Part shown: positions 43,845-52,604 of the stretch, in pieces
How positions within the stretch are numbered: the first letter of the stretch is position 1
Layout: every line of letters begins with the position of its first letter
Assembly: GCF_030553055.1 (NCBI RefSeq)
Contig: NZ_CP130713.1
Span: 2,604,001 to 2,668,000, forward strand
DNA length: 64,000 bases
Origin: Streptomyces sp. XD-27
Lineage (GTDB): Bacteria > Actinomycetota > Actinomycetes > Streptomycetales > Streptomycetaceae
Direction: 5' to 3'
The notes under the pieces: generated by a model
The model's input: only the letters and a program-made list of their open reading frames with translations
Told to the model about the DNA's origin: nothing
The model's database searches: none
Program-made: the position numbers and the translations under genes

Positions 43845-43908
43845 CCCCGACCTCGCTCAGTCGTCATCCGTGACCTCGCTCTGTCGTCATCCGTGACCTC
43901 GCTCTCCC
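43840..43908. repeat. Triplicated 23-bp repeat covering a start codon
   Basis: Three copies (43840-43862, 43863-43885, 43886-43908) of GTCATCCGTGACCTCGCTCT plus three bases. On the minus strand each reads GAGCGAGGTCACGGATGAC, so the ribosome site and ATG of the downstream gene are present three times. Confidence 0.85.
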
Positions 43909-43950
43909 GCGGCCGTCCCGCCGCGCCGCGCACCCTCGCTTGATACGTCG

Positions 43951-44865
43951 TCACACAGGTGGCGGAAGGCCGCCGCCGAGGTCCTCCCCCTCGCGCGCCT
44001 CCCCGGGCTCCGGCTCCGCACCGGACGGCGGACCGGCGAGGGCCGCCTCCGGCCCCACGCTTGCCGGCCGCGGCCCCAGGCCCGCGGGGTCCGGCCTCGG
44101 TCCCGGCCCCATGCCCGCCGGGCCCGACCGCGCCGCCGGATCCAGCAGCGCCTGGTACGGGCCTATCGCATGCGCGCCGATCACGCGCAGCGCCGCCCAC
44201 ACCGTCACCTGGTTGGCGGACAGCACCGGCATCCGCAGCTCCGCCTCCAGCTGCGGGATCACGTCGTACGTGGGCAGGTTGGTGCAGCTGATGAAGAGCG
44301 CGTCCGCCGCGCCCACCACCGCCTGCCGGGCCATGTCGACCACGTCGCGGTACGGCACCTTCCAGATGTGCCGGGTCAGCCCCAGATACGCCCGTCCCGT
44401 CACCGTGACACCGGCCTCGCCGAGGTACTCCTCCAGCACGTCGGTCACCGACCTCGTGTACGGCGTGACCACGGCGATCCGCCGCGCGCCGATCTCGCAC
44501 AGCGCGTCCAGCAGGGCACCGGAGGTGGTCAGCGACGGCACCTCGCCCGCCTGCCGCATCGCCGCGCACATCGCCCGCTCCCCCGCCACGCCGCCGACGA
44601 AGCTGCCCGAGGTGCACGCGTACGCCACGACCTCCGGAGCCACCTCGCTCAGCGCACGAACCGCGTTGTCCAGCGTCTCGTGCTCGCTGACCAGCCGGGC
44701 CAGGTCCAGACCCACCTCGACCGGCACATACGGCGTACGGGTCAGATGCAGCGACACGTGGTCCGGGACCCAGCGCCACAGCTCGCGGTCCAGTGCGAAG
44801 TCGAAGGGTGCGACGACGCCCACGCCGCGCTGCGACTGCGGGCCACCCAGGAAAGAGACGTCCAT
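43951..44865 (-). CDS. Maleate isomerase-like Asp/Glu racemase-superfamily protein
   Basis: A protein of 304 residues. Both catalytic cysteines of the maleate cis-trans isomerase family are present: VAYACTSGSF and FISCTNLPTYDV. The first domain opens GVGVVAPFDFALDRELWRW, and the second half has LSANQVTVWAALR, shared with the neighbour at 43083. The C-terminus carries a Pro/Gly-rich extension of about 60 residues. EutA proteins of ectoine degradation belong to this superfamily, fitting the nearby ehu genes. ATG 44865 was chosen where the family homology starts; an open frame continues far upstream across the divergent gene. Confidence 0.8.
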   Translation of the reverse strand: MDVSFLGGPQSQRGVGVVAPFDFALDRELWRWVPDHVSLHLTRTPYVPVEVGLDLARLVSEHETLDNAVRALSEVAPEVVAYACTSGSFVGGVAGERAMCAAMRQAGEVPSLTTSGALLDALCEIGARRIAVVTPYTRSVTDVLEEYLGEAGVTVTGRAYLGLTRHIWKVPYRDVVDMARQAVVGAADALFISCTNLPTYDVIPQLEAELRMPVLSANQVTVWAALRVIGAHAIGPYQALLDPAARSGPAGMGPGPRPDPAGLGPRPASVGPEAALAGPPSGAEPEPGEAREGEDLGGGLPPPV

Positions 44866-45037
44866 GTCGAGCCCCAATACGGGACGCCGGGACAGATGCC
44901 GTTGTTGACGACGGTAGTTAATGGTCCCTAGCGTGGTCAATCCACACATCTCTGGCAGTCGTCTCCGGCGGTGCCCGACAGCCTTCGGCGACACCCACAA
45001 GCACAGCGGACCTCCATGTCGAAACGGTTTCCCCGCC

Positions 45038-45988
45038 ATGTCCGAAAGCACCGTTGTCGTCTTCGGTGACGACCCGCCCGTCCGCCTCGACCGGCTCGCC
45101 GGCCGGTCCCGCGTACTCGTCTGCGACGAGAGTTCGCTGCCCGAGCTGCTGCCCGCCGCCGACGCCCTGCTGGTCTGGGACTTCGCCTCCGACGCGGTAC
45201 GCGCCGCGTGGCCCGGCGACGGACCGCGGCCGGCGTGGGTGCACACCGCGAGCGCCGGCGTGGACCGGCTGATGTGCCCGGAGCTGGCCGCCTCCGACAC
45301 GGTCGTCACCAACGCGCGCGGCGTCTTCGAGCAGCCGATCGCGGAGTACGTGGCGGGGCTGGTGCTGGCCATGGCGAAGGACTTCCCCGGCAGTTGGGAG
45401 CTCCAGCGGCAGCGCCGCTGGCGGCACCGCGAGACCACTCGGCTGGCCGGGACGCGCGCGCTGGTCGTCGGGGCGGGCCCCATCGGACGGGCCATCGGCG
45501 GCACGCTCGGCGCGCTCGGCGTCACCGTGCGGCTGGTGGGGCGTACGGCGCGCGCGGGCGTGCACGGCGCACAGGAGCTGCCCGGACTGCTTCCGGACGC
45601 CGACTGGGTGGTGTGCGCGGCGCCGCTGACCGAGCGGACGCGCGGGATGTTCGACCGGGAGGCGTTCGGGCGGATGAAGCCCACCGCCCGGTTCGTCAAC
45701 GTCGGCCGCGGGCCGCTGGTCGTCCAGGCCGATCTGGTGACGGCGCTGGTGGAACGGCGGATCGCGGGCGCCGCGCTGGACGTCTTCGCATCCGAGCCGC
45801 TGACGGCGGCCGACCCGCTGTGGGACGTGCCCGGGCTGCTGATCTCGCCGCACATGAGCGGTGACACGGTCGGCTGGCGGGACGACCTGGCCGAGCAGTT
45901 CCAGGACAACTACGACCGCTGGGCGGCGGGCGAACCGCTGTTCAACGTGGTCGACAAGCGGCTGGGGTACGTACCGGTGGACGACTGA
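45038..45988 (+). CDS. D-2-hydroxyacid dehydrogenase
   Basis: An NAD(P)-dependent D-isomer-specific 2-hydroxyacid dehydrogenase of 316 residues. The nucleotide loop is VVGAGPIGRAIGG. The catalytic Arg (NVGRGPLV), Glu (LDVFASEPL) and His (SPHMSGDT) are in the usual order. It is short at the N-terminus, as in the GhrA-like group, which reduces glyoxylate and hydroxypyruvate. It is divergent from the isomerase-like gene and upstream of the amidase. ATG 45038 is preferred; the ORF extends to 44921 without family resemblance. Confidence 0.9.
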   Translation: MSESTVVVFGDDPPVRLDRLAGRSRVLVCDESSLPELLPAADALLVWDFASDAVRAAWPGDGPRPAWVHTASAGVDRLMCPELAASDTVVTNARGVFEQPIAEYVAGLVLAMAKDFPGSWELQRQRRWRHRETTRLAGTRALVVGAGPIGRAIGGTLGALGVTVRLVGRTARAGVHGAQELPGLLPDADWVVCAAPLTERTRGMFDREAFGRMKPTARFVNVGRGPLVVQADLVTALVERRIAGAALDVFASEPLTAADPLWDVPGLLISPHMSGDTVGWRDDLAEQFQDNYDRWAAGEPLFNVVDKRLGYVPVDD

Positions 45989-46074
45989 CCGGCCGCGCCG
46001 ACCGAGGGGGCGCCCGCCGCGGCGCCGGGGCACCCCCGCCGCCCGCCCAAACCCCGCACACCTACGGAGGGCCC

Positions 46075-47567
46075 GTGAGCGACGCGACGACCGACAGGAC
46101 AGGCCAGGGGACCGGCAGTGACGCGACCGGCGACAGGACCGATCCCGCCGACCTGACGGCCACCCAGCTCGTGGCCCGGTACGCCTCCCGTGAGCTGTCC
46201 CCCGTCGAGGCGACCCGCGCCGTGCTCGCCCGTATCGAGCGGATCCAGCCGAAGGTCAACGCCTTCACCCGGGTGGACGCGGACGGCGCGCTGCGGCAGG
46301 CCGCGGCGTCGGCCGAGCGGTGGCGGCGGGGGCGCCCGCCGGGCTGCTCGACGGCGTCCCCGTCACCGTCAAGGACCTGCTGCTCCTGCGCGGCGCCCCG
46401 ACGCTGCGCGGCTCGCGGACCGTCCGTGCCGACTCCGCCGCGTGGGACGAGGACGCGCCGTCGGTGGCGCGGCTGCGCGAGCACGGCGCGGTGTTCGTGG
46501 GGAAGACCACGACCCCGGAATTCGGCTGGAAAGGGGTCACCGACAGCCCGCTGAGCGGGGTGACCGGCAACCCGTACGATCCCACGCGCACCGCGGGCGG
46601 CTCCTCGGGCGGCAGCGCCGCGGCGGTCGCGCTGGGCGCCGGGCCGCTGAGCCTGGGAACGGACGGCGGCGGCTCGGTCCGTATCCCCGCGTCCTTTTGC
46701 GGGATCTTCGGTTTCAAACCCACCTACGGGCGGGTGCCGCTGTATCCGGCCAGCCCGTTCGGCACCCTCGCGCACGTGGGGCCCATGACCCGGGACGCGG
46801 CGGACGCGGCGCTGCTGATGGATGTGATCAGCGGGCCGGACTGGCGGGACTGGTCGCAGCTGCCCCCGCCGGAGAGCGCCTTCCGCACGGCGCTCGCGGA
46901 CGACACGGCGCGCACGGACGGCACGGCGGGCGCGTCGGGGCTGCGGGTGGCCTACAGCCCGGCGCTCGGCGGCACGGCGCGGGTGCGTCCCGACGTGGCG
47001 GCCGCGGTACGGCGCGCGGTCGAGCTGCTGGCGGAGCTGGGCGCGGACGTGGAGGAGATCGACCCCGGCGTGCCGGACCCGGTGGAGGCGTTCCACGTGC
47101 TGTGGTTCAGCGGCGCGGCGCGGCTGACGCAGCCGCTGGCGGCGGCCGACCGGGAGCTGCTGGACCCCGGGCTGCGGGAGGTCTGCGCGCAGGGCGCGGC
47201 GTTCAGCGCGCTGGACTATCTGGCCGCGGTCGATGAGCGGATGGCGCTGGGCCGGGCGATGGGCCGGTTCCACTCCGCGTACGACCTGCTGGTCACGCCG
47301 ACGCTGCCGGTCACCGCCTTCGAGGCGGGCGCCGAGGTGCCCGCGGGCTCCGGCCACACCCGGTGGACGGGGTGGACGCCGTTCACCTATCCGTTCAACC
47401 TGACCCAGCAGCCCGCCGCGACCGTCCCGTGCGGGGTGGACGGCGACGGGCTGCCGGTCGGGGTGCAACTGGTGGCCGCCCGGCACGCGGACGCACTGGT
47501 GCTGCGGGTGGCGCACGCGCTGTACGGGGCGGGGGTGGCCGAGACGGTGCCCCCGCCCGCGCTCTGA
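46075..47567 (+). pseudogene. Amidase-signature enzyme, frameshifted
   Basis: An amidase-signature hydrolase of about 498 residues if repaired. The catalytic Lys lies in VTVKDLL, the glycine-serine-rich segment in RTAGGSSGGSAAAVA, and the nucleophilic Ser in GTDGGGSVRIPA. The first 85 codons are in a different frame from the rest. One extra G in the run at 46328-46332 gives WRRGAPAGLLDGVPVTVKD, which is smooth family sequence. GGAGG precedes GTG 46075. Between a hydroxyacid dehydrogenase and a DUF3830 gene, it belongs to the catabolic block served by the ehu transporter. Confidence 0.85.
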
Positions 47568-47591
47568 CGGCCGGGGCCGCACCCCGGCGCG

Positions 47592-48119
47592 CTACGCCCT
47601 CCGGAAGCTCAGCGTCTCGCCCAGGGCCCCCGCCCGCCACAGGTCCTGGCAGGCCGCCGCCATCCGGTCCAGGCCCTCGACGACCGCGCCCCAGACGATG
47701 CCCGGCACCCAGCCGGCGTCCCCGTTGATCAGCAGGTTGTTGCGCTCGTAGAACAGCGCGAGGTCGACCACCTGGTGCCGGCCCCGGTGCTTGGCGTCGG
47801 ACTCGTACCCGTAACTGGCCGTGCCCAGCTGCGTGTCGGAGAAGGTGAAGTAGCACAGGTCGCCGGGGATCGGGGTGATCGTCGGGTTCTCCAGCGGCGG
47901 CTCCTGCGGGGCGAACGGCGGCAGCAGGGCGTAGATCTCGTTGCGCGCGTACTTCGCGTGGTAGACGTCGCCGCCCAGCGGCAGCGCGTTCCACACCGCG
48001 TCGCAGGTGATCGGCGCCCGGTCGTCCAGCAGGACCGCGGTGCAGCTCACCCCGCGTTTGTCGAGCGAGACCTGAATACGGCGCTGTCGGGCGGCGGTGG
48101 CGTGGTCGCTCATCGTCAC
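47592..48119 (-). CDS. DUF3830 family protein
   Basis: A protein of 175 residues of the DUF3830 family, often found with amidases, racemases and amino acid transporters. Recognised segments are RAPITCDAVWNALPLGGDVYHAKYARNEIYAL and FTFSDTQLGTASYGYES; the fold is thought to be cyclophilin-like. No enzyme activity is established. GTG 48119 has GGAGGA seven bases upstream; ATG 48113 is the alternative. It is convergent with the amidase and divergent from ehuB. Confidence 0.85.
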   Translation of the reverse strand: MTMSDHATAARQRRIQVSLDKRGVSCTAVLLDDRAPITCDAVWNALPLGGDVYHAKYARNEIYALLPPFAPQEPPLENPTITPIPGDLCYFTFSDTQLGTASYGYESDAKHRGRHQVVDLALFYERNNLLINGDAGWVPGIVWGAVVEGLDRMAAACQDLWRAGALGETLSFRRA

Positions 48120-48129
48120 TCGGCTCTCC

Positions 48130-48181
48130 TCCGAATCATCGTCCGACGAATCGTCGTCCGAATGGTCGTCTTCCGGAATGT
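48130..48181. promoter_or_regulatory. Tandem TCCGAA(T/C) repeats in the DUF3830-ehuB divergent region
   Basis: Units TCCGAATCATCG, TCCGACGAATCGTCG, TCCGAATGGTCGTCT and TCCGGAATG follow each other with 12-15 base spacing. This is a plausible operator array for the IclR regulator. Confidence 0.4.
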
Positions 48182-48314
48182 TCCGCCTTATCCGTCTACC
48201 CCACCCTGGACGGCCCAGCGGCCGAAAGCGATCTGCATACCTTCACTGAAGTCGGGTAGCCGCGCGCCCATGGCTCCACCACGAGGGACACGAGGGAAAG
48301 ACACCGGATTGAGA

Positions 48315-49190
48315 ATGATCCGCCGCCGCTCGCTGCTCGCGGGCGGCGCGGCGCTGGGTGCAGTGGGCGCGGCCGGTTGCAGCCGGGTGTCCAGCGCCGA
48401 CGCCAAGGACGGGGGGAATCTGCTGGAGCGGCTGAGGTCGCAGGGCACGGTACGGCTGGGAATCGCGGGTGAGATTCCCTTCGGTTACATCGACAAGGAC
48501 GGAAAGTTCACCGGCGAGGCACCGGAGATCGCCAAGGTGGTCTTCAAGCGGCTGGGTGTGCCGCATGTGCAGCCCGTACCGACCGAGTTCGCCTCGCTGA
48601 TTCCCGGACTGCGCTCGCAGCAGTTCGACGTGGTGTCGGCGGGGATGTACGTCAATCCCGAGCGCTGCCAACAGGTGGTCTTCGCCGATCCCGACTACCG
48701 GATGCGGGACGCGTTCATCGTCGCCAAGGGAAATCCGAAGAACCTCCACACCTACGAGGACATCGTCAGGACCGGGGCCAAGATGGCCAGCGGCACGGCC
48801 TACGCCGAGATCGGCTACGCGGTCAACGCCGGGGTGAAGGAGAGCGAGATCGCGGTGCTGCCCGACCAGCTGGCCGGGCTGCTGGCGGTGGAGCAGGGGC
48901 GGGTCGACGTCTTCGCCGGTACGACGGTGACCGTGCACAACGTGGTCAAGCAGACCGGGAGCCGGAAGGCGGAGGCCACCGAGCCGTTCCAGCCGATGGT
49001 GGACGGAAAGCCGGATATCGGCGCCGGCGCGTTCGCGTTCCGTCCCGAGGACACCAATCTGCGGGACGCGTTCAACGGCGAGCTGCGGAAGATGAAGAAG
49101 AGCGGGGAACTGCTCCGTATCGTGCGGCCTTTCGGCTTCACCGAGAACGAGATGACGGATCTCACCGCCGAGGAGCTGTGTCAGCCATGA
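48315..49190 (+). CDS. ehuB: Ectoine/hydroxyectoine-type ABC substrate-binding lipoprotein EhuB
   Basis: A family 3 solute-binding lipoprotein of 291 residues. The signal sequence has twin Arg and ends at the lipobox AAGC, making Cys22 the lipid site. The mature chain matches EhuB landmarks: IPFGYIDKDGKFTGEAPEIA, TEFASLIPGL, AAGMYVNPERCQQV-like SAGMYVNPERCQ, and FGFTENE near the end. It should bind ectoines or related cyclic or amide amino acids; the ligand is inferred from family resemblance. ATG 48315 has a weak ribosome site. Confidence 0.85.
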   Translation: MIRRRSLLAGGAALGAVGAAGCSRVSSADAKDGGNLLERLRSQGTVRLGIAGEIPFGYIDKDGKFTGEAPEIAKVVFKRLGVPHVQPVPTEFASLIPGLRSQQFDVVSAGMYVNPERCQQVVFADPDYRMRDAFIVAKGNPKNLHTYEDIVRTGAKMASGTAYAEIGYAVNAGVKESEIAVLPDQLAGLLAVEQGRVDVFAGTTVTVHNVVKQTGSRKAEATEPFQPMVDGKPDIGAGAFAFRPEDTNLRDAFNGELRKMKKSGELLRIVRPFGFTENEMTDLTAEELCQP

Positions 49191-49936
49191 CCGCCGGACT
49201 GTGGGAGCACTGGCTTCTCCCGGGTATCTGGATCACCGTTCAGCTCACTCTTTACAGTGCCGCATTCGCCACCGTCGTCGCCTTCGGGATCGGTATCGCC
49301 CGGACGTCCCGGCGATGGATCGTCCGCTTTCTCGCCGGTTTCTATGTGGAGGTCTTCCGGGGCACCTCGGCACTGGTGCTGATGTTCTGGCTGTTCTTCG
49401 TGATGCCGCTGGCATTCGAGTGGCAACTGGTGCCGATGTGGGCCGCGGTGCTGGCCCTCGGGCTGACGTACGGCGCGTACGGTTCCGAGGTCGTGCGCGG
49501 CGCCATCGCCGCCGTGGCCCCGGGGCAGCGGGAGGCGGCCATCGCGCTCAGCTTCACGCCCGCGCAGCGGATGCGCCGGGTCATCCTGCCGCAGGCGATC
49601 CCCGAGATGATCCCGCCGTTCAACAACCTGCTGATCGAGCTGCTGAAAGGCACGGCTCTGGTCTCGGCGGTGAGCGTCCCGGACATCACCTTCGCGGCAC
49701 AGCTCTCCCGGCTCGCGACGGGCGACAGCCTGGAGATCTACCTGATCGTCCTCGGCCTGTACTTCGTGCTGGCCTTCGTCCTGACCCGGCTGATGCGGCT
49801 GCTGGAGCGGCGGGCGAAGGCGGGTATCGGCCAGGCTCCGGAGAAGAAGGAGCGCATGGGAGTGACGCGCAAGCTCTCGCCCGCGCAGGAGTCCGCCCAG
49901 GCCGCCAACGCGGGCCTCCCCGGAGGTGCGGCATGA
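49187..49936 (+). CDS. ehuC: Amino acid ABC transporter permease EhuC
   Basis: A permease of 249 residues of the polar amino acid (HisMQ) family, with five hydrophobic segments and the EAA loop PGQREAAIALSFTPAQ. The charged C-terminus of about 40 residues is longer than usual. The start ATG 49187 overlaps the ehuB stop (ATGA) with GAGGAG upstream, and its stop overlaps the next start in the same way, showing coupled translation of the operon. Confidence 0.9.
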   Translation: MTAGLWEHWLLPGIWITVQLTLYSAAFATVVAFGIGIARTSRRWIVRFLAGFYVEVFRGTSALVLMFWLFFVMPLAFEWQLVPMWAAVLALGLTYGAYGSEVVRGAIAAVAPGQREAAIALSFTPAQRMRRVILPQAIPEMIPPFNNLLIELLKGTALVSAVSVPDITFAAQLSRLATGDSLEIYLIVLGLYFVLAFVLTRLMRLLERRAKAGIGQAPEKKERMGVTRKLSPAQESAQAANAGLPGGAA

Positions 49937-50582
49937 CGTGGGACTGGGACGTCGCCCGGGACTTCCTTCCCGATCTGGGGAAGGGTCTGCTGGTCACGCT
50001 CGAGGTGACCGCCCTGGGGTCGGTGCTGTCGTTCGCGCTGGGCCTGGTGTGGGCGCTGGCCTTCCGCTCGCCCGTCCGCTGGGTGCGCTGGCCGGTGGCC
50101 GCGGTGGTGGAGTTCGTCCGCAACACCCCGCTGCTGGTGCAGCTGTTCTTCTTCTACTACGTGCTGCCGAACTGGGACATCACGTTCTCCGCGCTGACCA
50201 CCGGCGTCCTCGCGCTCGGCCTGCACTACTCCACGTACACCGCCGAGGTCTACCGGGCCGGGATCGACGGGGTGCCCAAGGGCAGTGGGAGGCCGCGATC
50301 GCGCTGAGCCTCTCCCGCCGCCGTACGTGGTGCGCGGTGATCCTGCCGCAGGCGATCCGCCGCGTCGTACCGGCGCTGGGCAACTACGTCATCTCGATGC
50401 TGAAGGACTCGCCCCTGATCGCGCTGATCGGCGTGACCGAGATGCTGCAGAAGGCGCGCGCCGAGAGCGCCGCGTCCTTCCAGTACATCGAGCCGTACAC
50501 GATGGTCGGCATCGCCTTCATCCTCATCGCCTATCCGGCATCCCTCCTCATGCGAGCTCTGGAGCGTCGCCTTGGCCACTGA
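49933..50582 (+). pseudogene. ehuD: Amino acid ABC transporter permease EhuD, frameshifted
   Basis: The second HisMQ-type permease, about 216 residues if repaired. The front half has MTWDWDVARDFLPDLGKGL and EFVRNTPLLVQLFFFYYVLP; it leaves frame after DGVPKG. One additional G at 50280-50282 gives DGVPKGQWEAAIALSL, the canonical EAA loop, and the rest (VILPQAIRRVVPALGNYVI, SMLKDSPLIALIGVTEML) follows in the other frame to 50582. It starts by ATGA overlap with ehuC, with GGAGG upstream. If the deletion is genuine, the importer would be inactive. Confidence 0.85.
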
Positions 50583-51393
50583 AAACGCCACCACGACCGA
50601 CAACGCCGACAACGCCGACAACGCCGACGGCAACGTGCTCATCCACTTCGACCAGGTGACCAAGCGCTTCGGCGACACCACGGTCCTGGACGACCTGTGC
50701 TTCTCGGTGTCGCCGGGGAAGCACGTGACGCTCATCGGGCCCTCCGGGTCCGGGAAGACCACGATCCTGCGGCTGCTGATGACGCTGATCAAGCCGGACC
50801 GGGGCACGATCAGCGTGGACGGCCAGTACCTCACCCACGAGGAGAAGGGCGGCAAGCTCGTCCCGGCGGGCGAGAAGCACTCCCGCGAGGTGCGGAAGAA
50901 GATCGGCATGGTCTTCCAGCAGTTCAACCTCTTCCCCAACATGCGGGTGCTGCGCAACGTCACCGAGGCCCCCATGCACGTCCTCGGCCTCAGCAAGGAC
51001 GAGGCGGAGGCGCGGGCGCTGGACCTGCTGGAGCTGGTCGGTCTGGGCCGCAAGTGCAACGACTACCCGACCCGGCTGTCGGGCGGGCAGCAGCAGCGGG
51101 TGGCCATCGCCCGCGCGCTGGCGATGCGGCCGCAGGTGCTGCTGCTGGACGAGGTGACCTCGGCGCTGGACCCGGAGCTGGTGGCCGGCGTGCTGGACGT
51201 GCTGCGCGACATCGCCCACACGACTGACATCACGATGCTGTGCGTCACCCACGAGATGAACTTCGCGCGGGACATCTCGGACGAGGTTCTGATGTTCGAC
51301 GGCGGCCGCGTCATCGAGTCCGGCCCGCCGGAAAAGATCTTCAGCGATCCGGAACACGAGCGTACGCGGGAGTTCCTGAGCGCCGTGCTGTAA
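50572..51393 (+). CDS. ehuA: Amino acid ABC transporter ATPase EhuA
   Basis: An ABC ATPase of 273 residues of the polar amino acid group. Walker A is GPSGSGKTT, the signature LSGGQQQR, Walker B VLLLDEVTSALDP, and the switch His is in VTHEMNF. The N-terminus contains a DNA repeat encoding NADNADNAD (GACAACGCC three times). The start is a TTG at 50572 overlapping the ehuD end. A hairpin follows at 51403-51422. It powers EhuB/C/D. Confidence 0.92.
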   Translation: MATENATTTDNADNADNADGNVLIHFDQVTKRFGDTTVLDDLCFSVSPGKHVTLIGPSGSGKTTILRLLMTLIKPDRGTISVDGQYLTHEEKGGKLVPAGEKHSREVRKKIGMVFQQFNLFPNMRVLRNVTEAPMHVLGLSKDEAEARALDLLELVGLGRKCNDYPTRLSGGQQQRVAIARALAMRPQVLLLDEVTSALDPELVAGVLDVLRDIAHTTDITMLCVTHEMNFARDISDEVLMFDGGRVIESGPPEKIFSDPEHERTREFLSAVL

Positions 51394-51402
51394 CCGGATC
51401 GC

Positions 51403-51422
51403 CCACCGTCGCATGACGGTGG
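51403..51422 (+). terminator. Hairpin after the ehu operon
   Basis: CCACCGTC (51403-51410) pairs with GACGGTGG (51415-51422) around GCAT, 10 bases after the ehuA stop. Confidence 0.6.
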
Positions 51423-51431
51423 CATATGCCA
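51420..51431. promoter_or_regulatory. Perfect 12-bp palindrome upstream of the IclR gene
   Basis: TGGCATATGCCA is a perfect palindrome of the size bound by dimeric regulators, about 190 bases before the IclR-family gene. Its role is inferred. Confidence 0.35.
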
Positions 51432-51618
51432 GCGGAGCGCGCCCCTGGTTGCGGGCGCGGAAGGAGCTCCCAATATCTTCAACACCCACGCGGGACGACC
51501 CGGTTGGCCGCTACCGTGGTAGTCAGCCGGGCCGTTCGGAACCACATCGGCCCGCACGCCGCTGCGATCCAGAGCAACGGCGACGACGCAAGCGGTAGCA
51601 ACCTCCTAGGGGGAAACC

Positions 51619-52380
51619 GTGGCGCTCAAACCTGAGCCGACCGCGCCGCTCCACTCGGTGCAGCACGCCCTGCGTGTGATGGAGACCGTCTCCAGACACG
51701 GCGGCGGTGTGACCGATGTCCAGATCGCCCGGGAGACCGGGCTGCCCGTCGGGCACCTCGCCCCTCTGCTCCGGATGCTGTGCCGCGAGGGCTACGTGAC
51801 GCAGGTCGCCGACGGCGCGTACATGGTGGGCGAGGCTCTGGTCCGCCTCGGCGCCGGCGGCCCGGAACGACAGGCCGCGATCGAGCACAAGCTCCAGCAG
51901 ACCCTCACCGCGCTGCGCGACTCCATCGGGGCCGCGATCTACCTCAGCCGCTACATCGACGGCGAGATCCGGATCACGCAGTACGCGGACGGGCCGCGCA
52001 CCCCCAAGGTCAACGAGTGGGTGGACTTCAAGTCCGCCGCGCACGCGATGGCGGCGGGCAAGTGCATGCTCACCCAGCTCGACCACAACGGCCGCCGCGA
52101 CCACCTGTCACGGCACAAGATCGTGCGGCTCACCTCGCACACGACCACCAGCGAGCGGGTGCTGTTCAACAAGCTCGACAGCCACCCCGCCAGCGTGCCG
52201 GTCCTCGACCTCCAGGAGTACGCGGTGGGCACGGTCTGCGCCGCCGTGCCGATCACCGCGGGCCAGGCGGTCGGCAGCCTGGCCCTCTCCCTGCCCCTGG
52301 CGCACGCCCACCGGCTGCGCCAGGCGGCCCACACCCTGAACCGGGAGGCCGCGCCGGTCCTGCTCTCGCTGGCGATCTAG
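51619..52380 (+). CDS. IclR-family transcriptional regulator
   Basis: A regulator of 253 residues. The N-terminal winged helix (about 12-75) reads HSVQHALRVMETVSRHGGGV and GLPVGHLAPLLRML; the C-terminal effector-binding domain (about 85-250) has SAAHAMAAGKCMLTQL and AVGTVCAAVPITAGQAVGSL. IclR proteins often bind acids or aromatic degradation products. CTAGGGGG lies close before GTG 51619. Its position directly after ehuBCDA makes that operon and the catabolic block its likely targets. Confidence 0.88.
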   Translation: MALKPEPTAPLHSVQHALRVMETVSRHGGGVTDVQIARETGLPVGHLAPLLRMLCREGYVTQVADGAYMVGEALVRLGAGGPERQAAIEHKLQQTLTALRDSIGAAIYLSRYIDGEIRITQYADGPRTPKVNEWVDFKSAAHAMAAGKCMLTQLDHNGRRDHLSRHKIVRLTSHTTTSERVLFNKLDSHPASVPVLDLQEYAVGTVCAAVPITAGQAVGSLALSLPLAHAHRLRQAAHTLNREAAPVLLSLAI

Positions 52381-52476
52381 GTGGTCGCGAGCACGCGCGG
52401 GGCGGTCACGAGCACCCGCGGGGACCAGGTAGTATTTACCTCGTCGACAGCCGCTCGAGGCGGCGAAGGTCGGCGG

Positions 52477-52550
52477 GCGCCGCTAGCTCAGTTGGTTAGA
52501 GCAGCTGACTCTTAATCAGCGGGTCCGGGGTTCGAGTCCCTGGCGGCGCA
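52477..52550 (+). tRNA. tRNA-Lys (CTT anticodon), copy 2
   Basis: Identical over 74 bases to the tRNA-Lys at 26162. The anticodon CTT is at 52511-52513 and the discriminator is A52550. A -10-like TAGTAT lies at 52430-52435. Confidence 0.97.
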
Positions 52551-52559
52551 CATTTTCCG

Positions 52560-52595
52560 CAGCGGGCGCTCCTGGTTTTCCAGGGGCGCCCGCTG
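52560..52595 (+). terminator. Terminator of tRNA-Lys copy 2
   Basis: A 16-bp stem with one G-T pair and a TTTT loop, 10 bases after the tRNA. Confidence 0.85.
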
Positions 52596-52604
52596 TCGTA
52601 TGGG

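Noticed and set aside
26162..52550. Integrative element bounded by tRNA-Lys copies
   Set aside because: No integrase, excisionase or partial tRNA att site was seen, and the right part holds core genes; only duplicated whole tRNAs are present.
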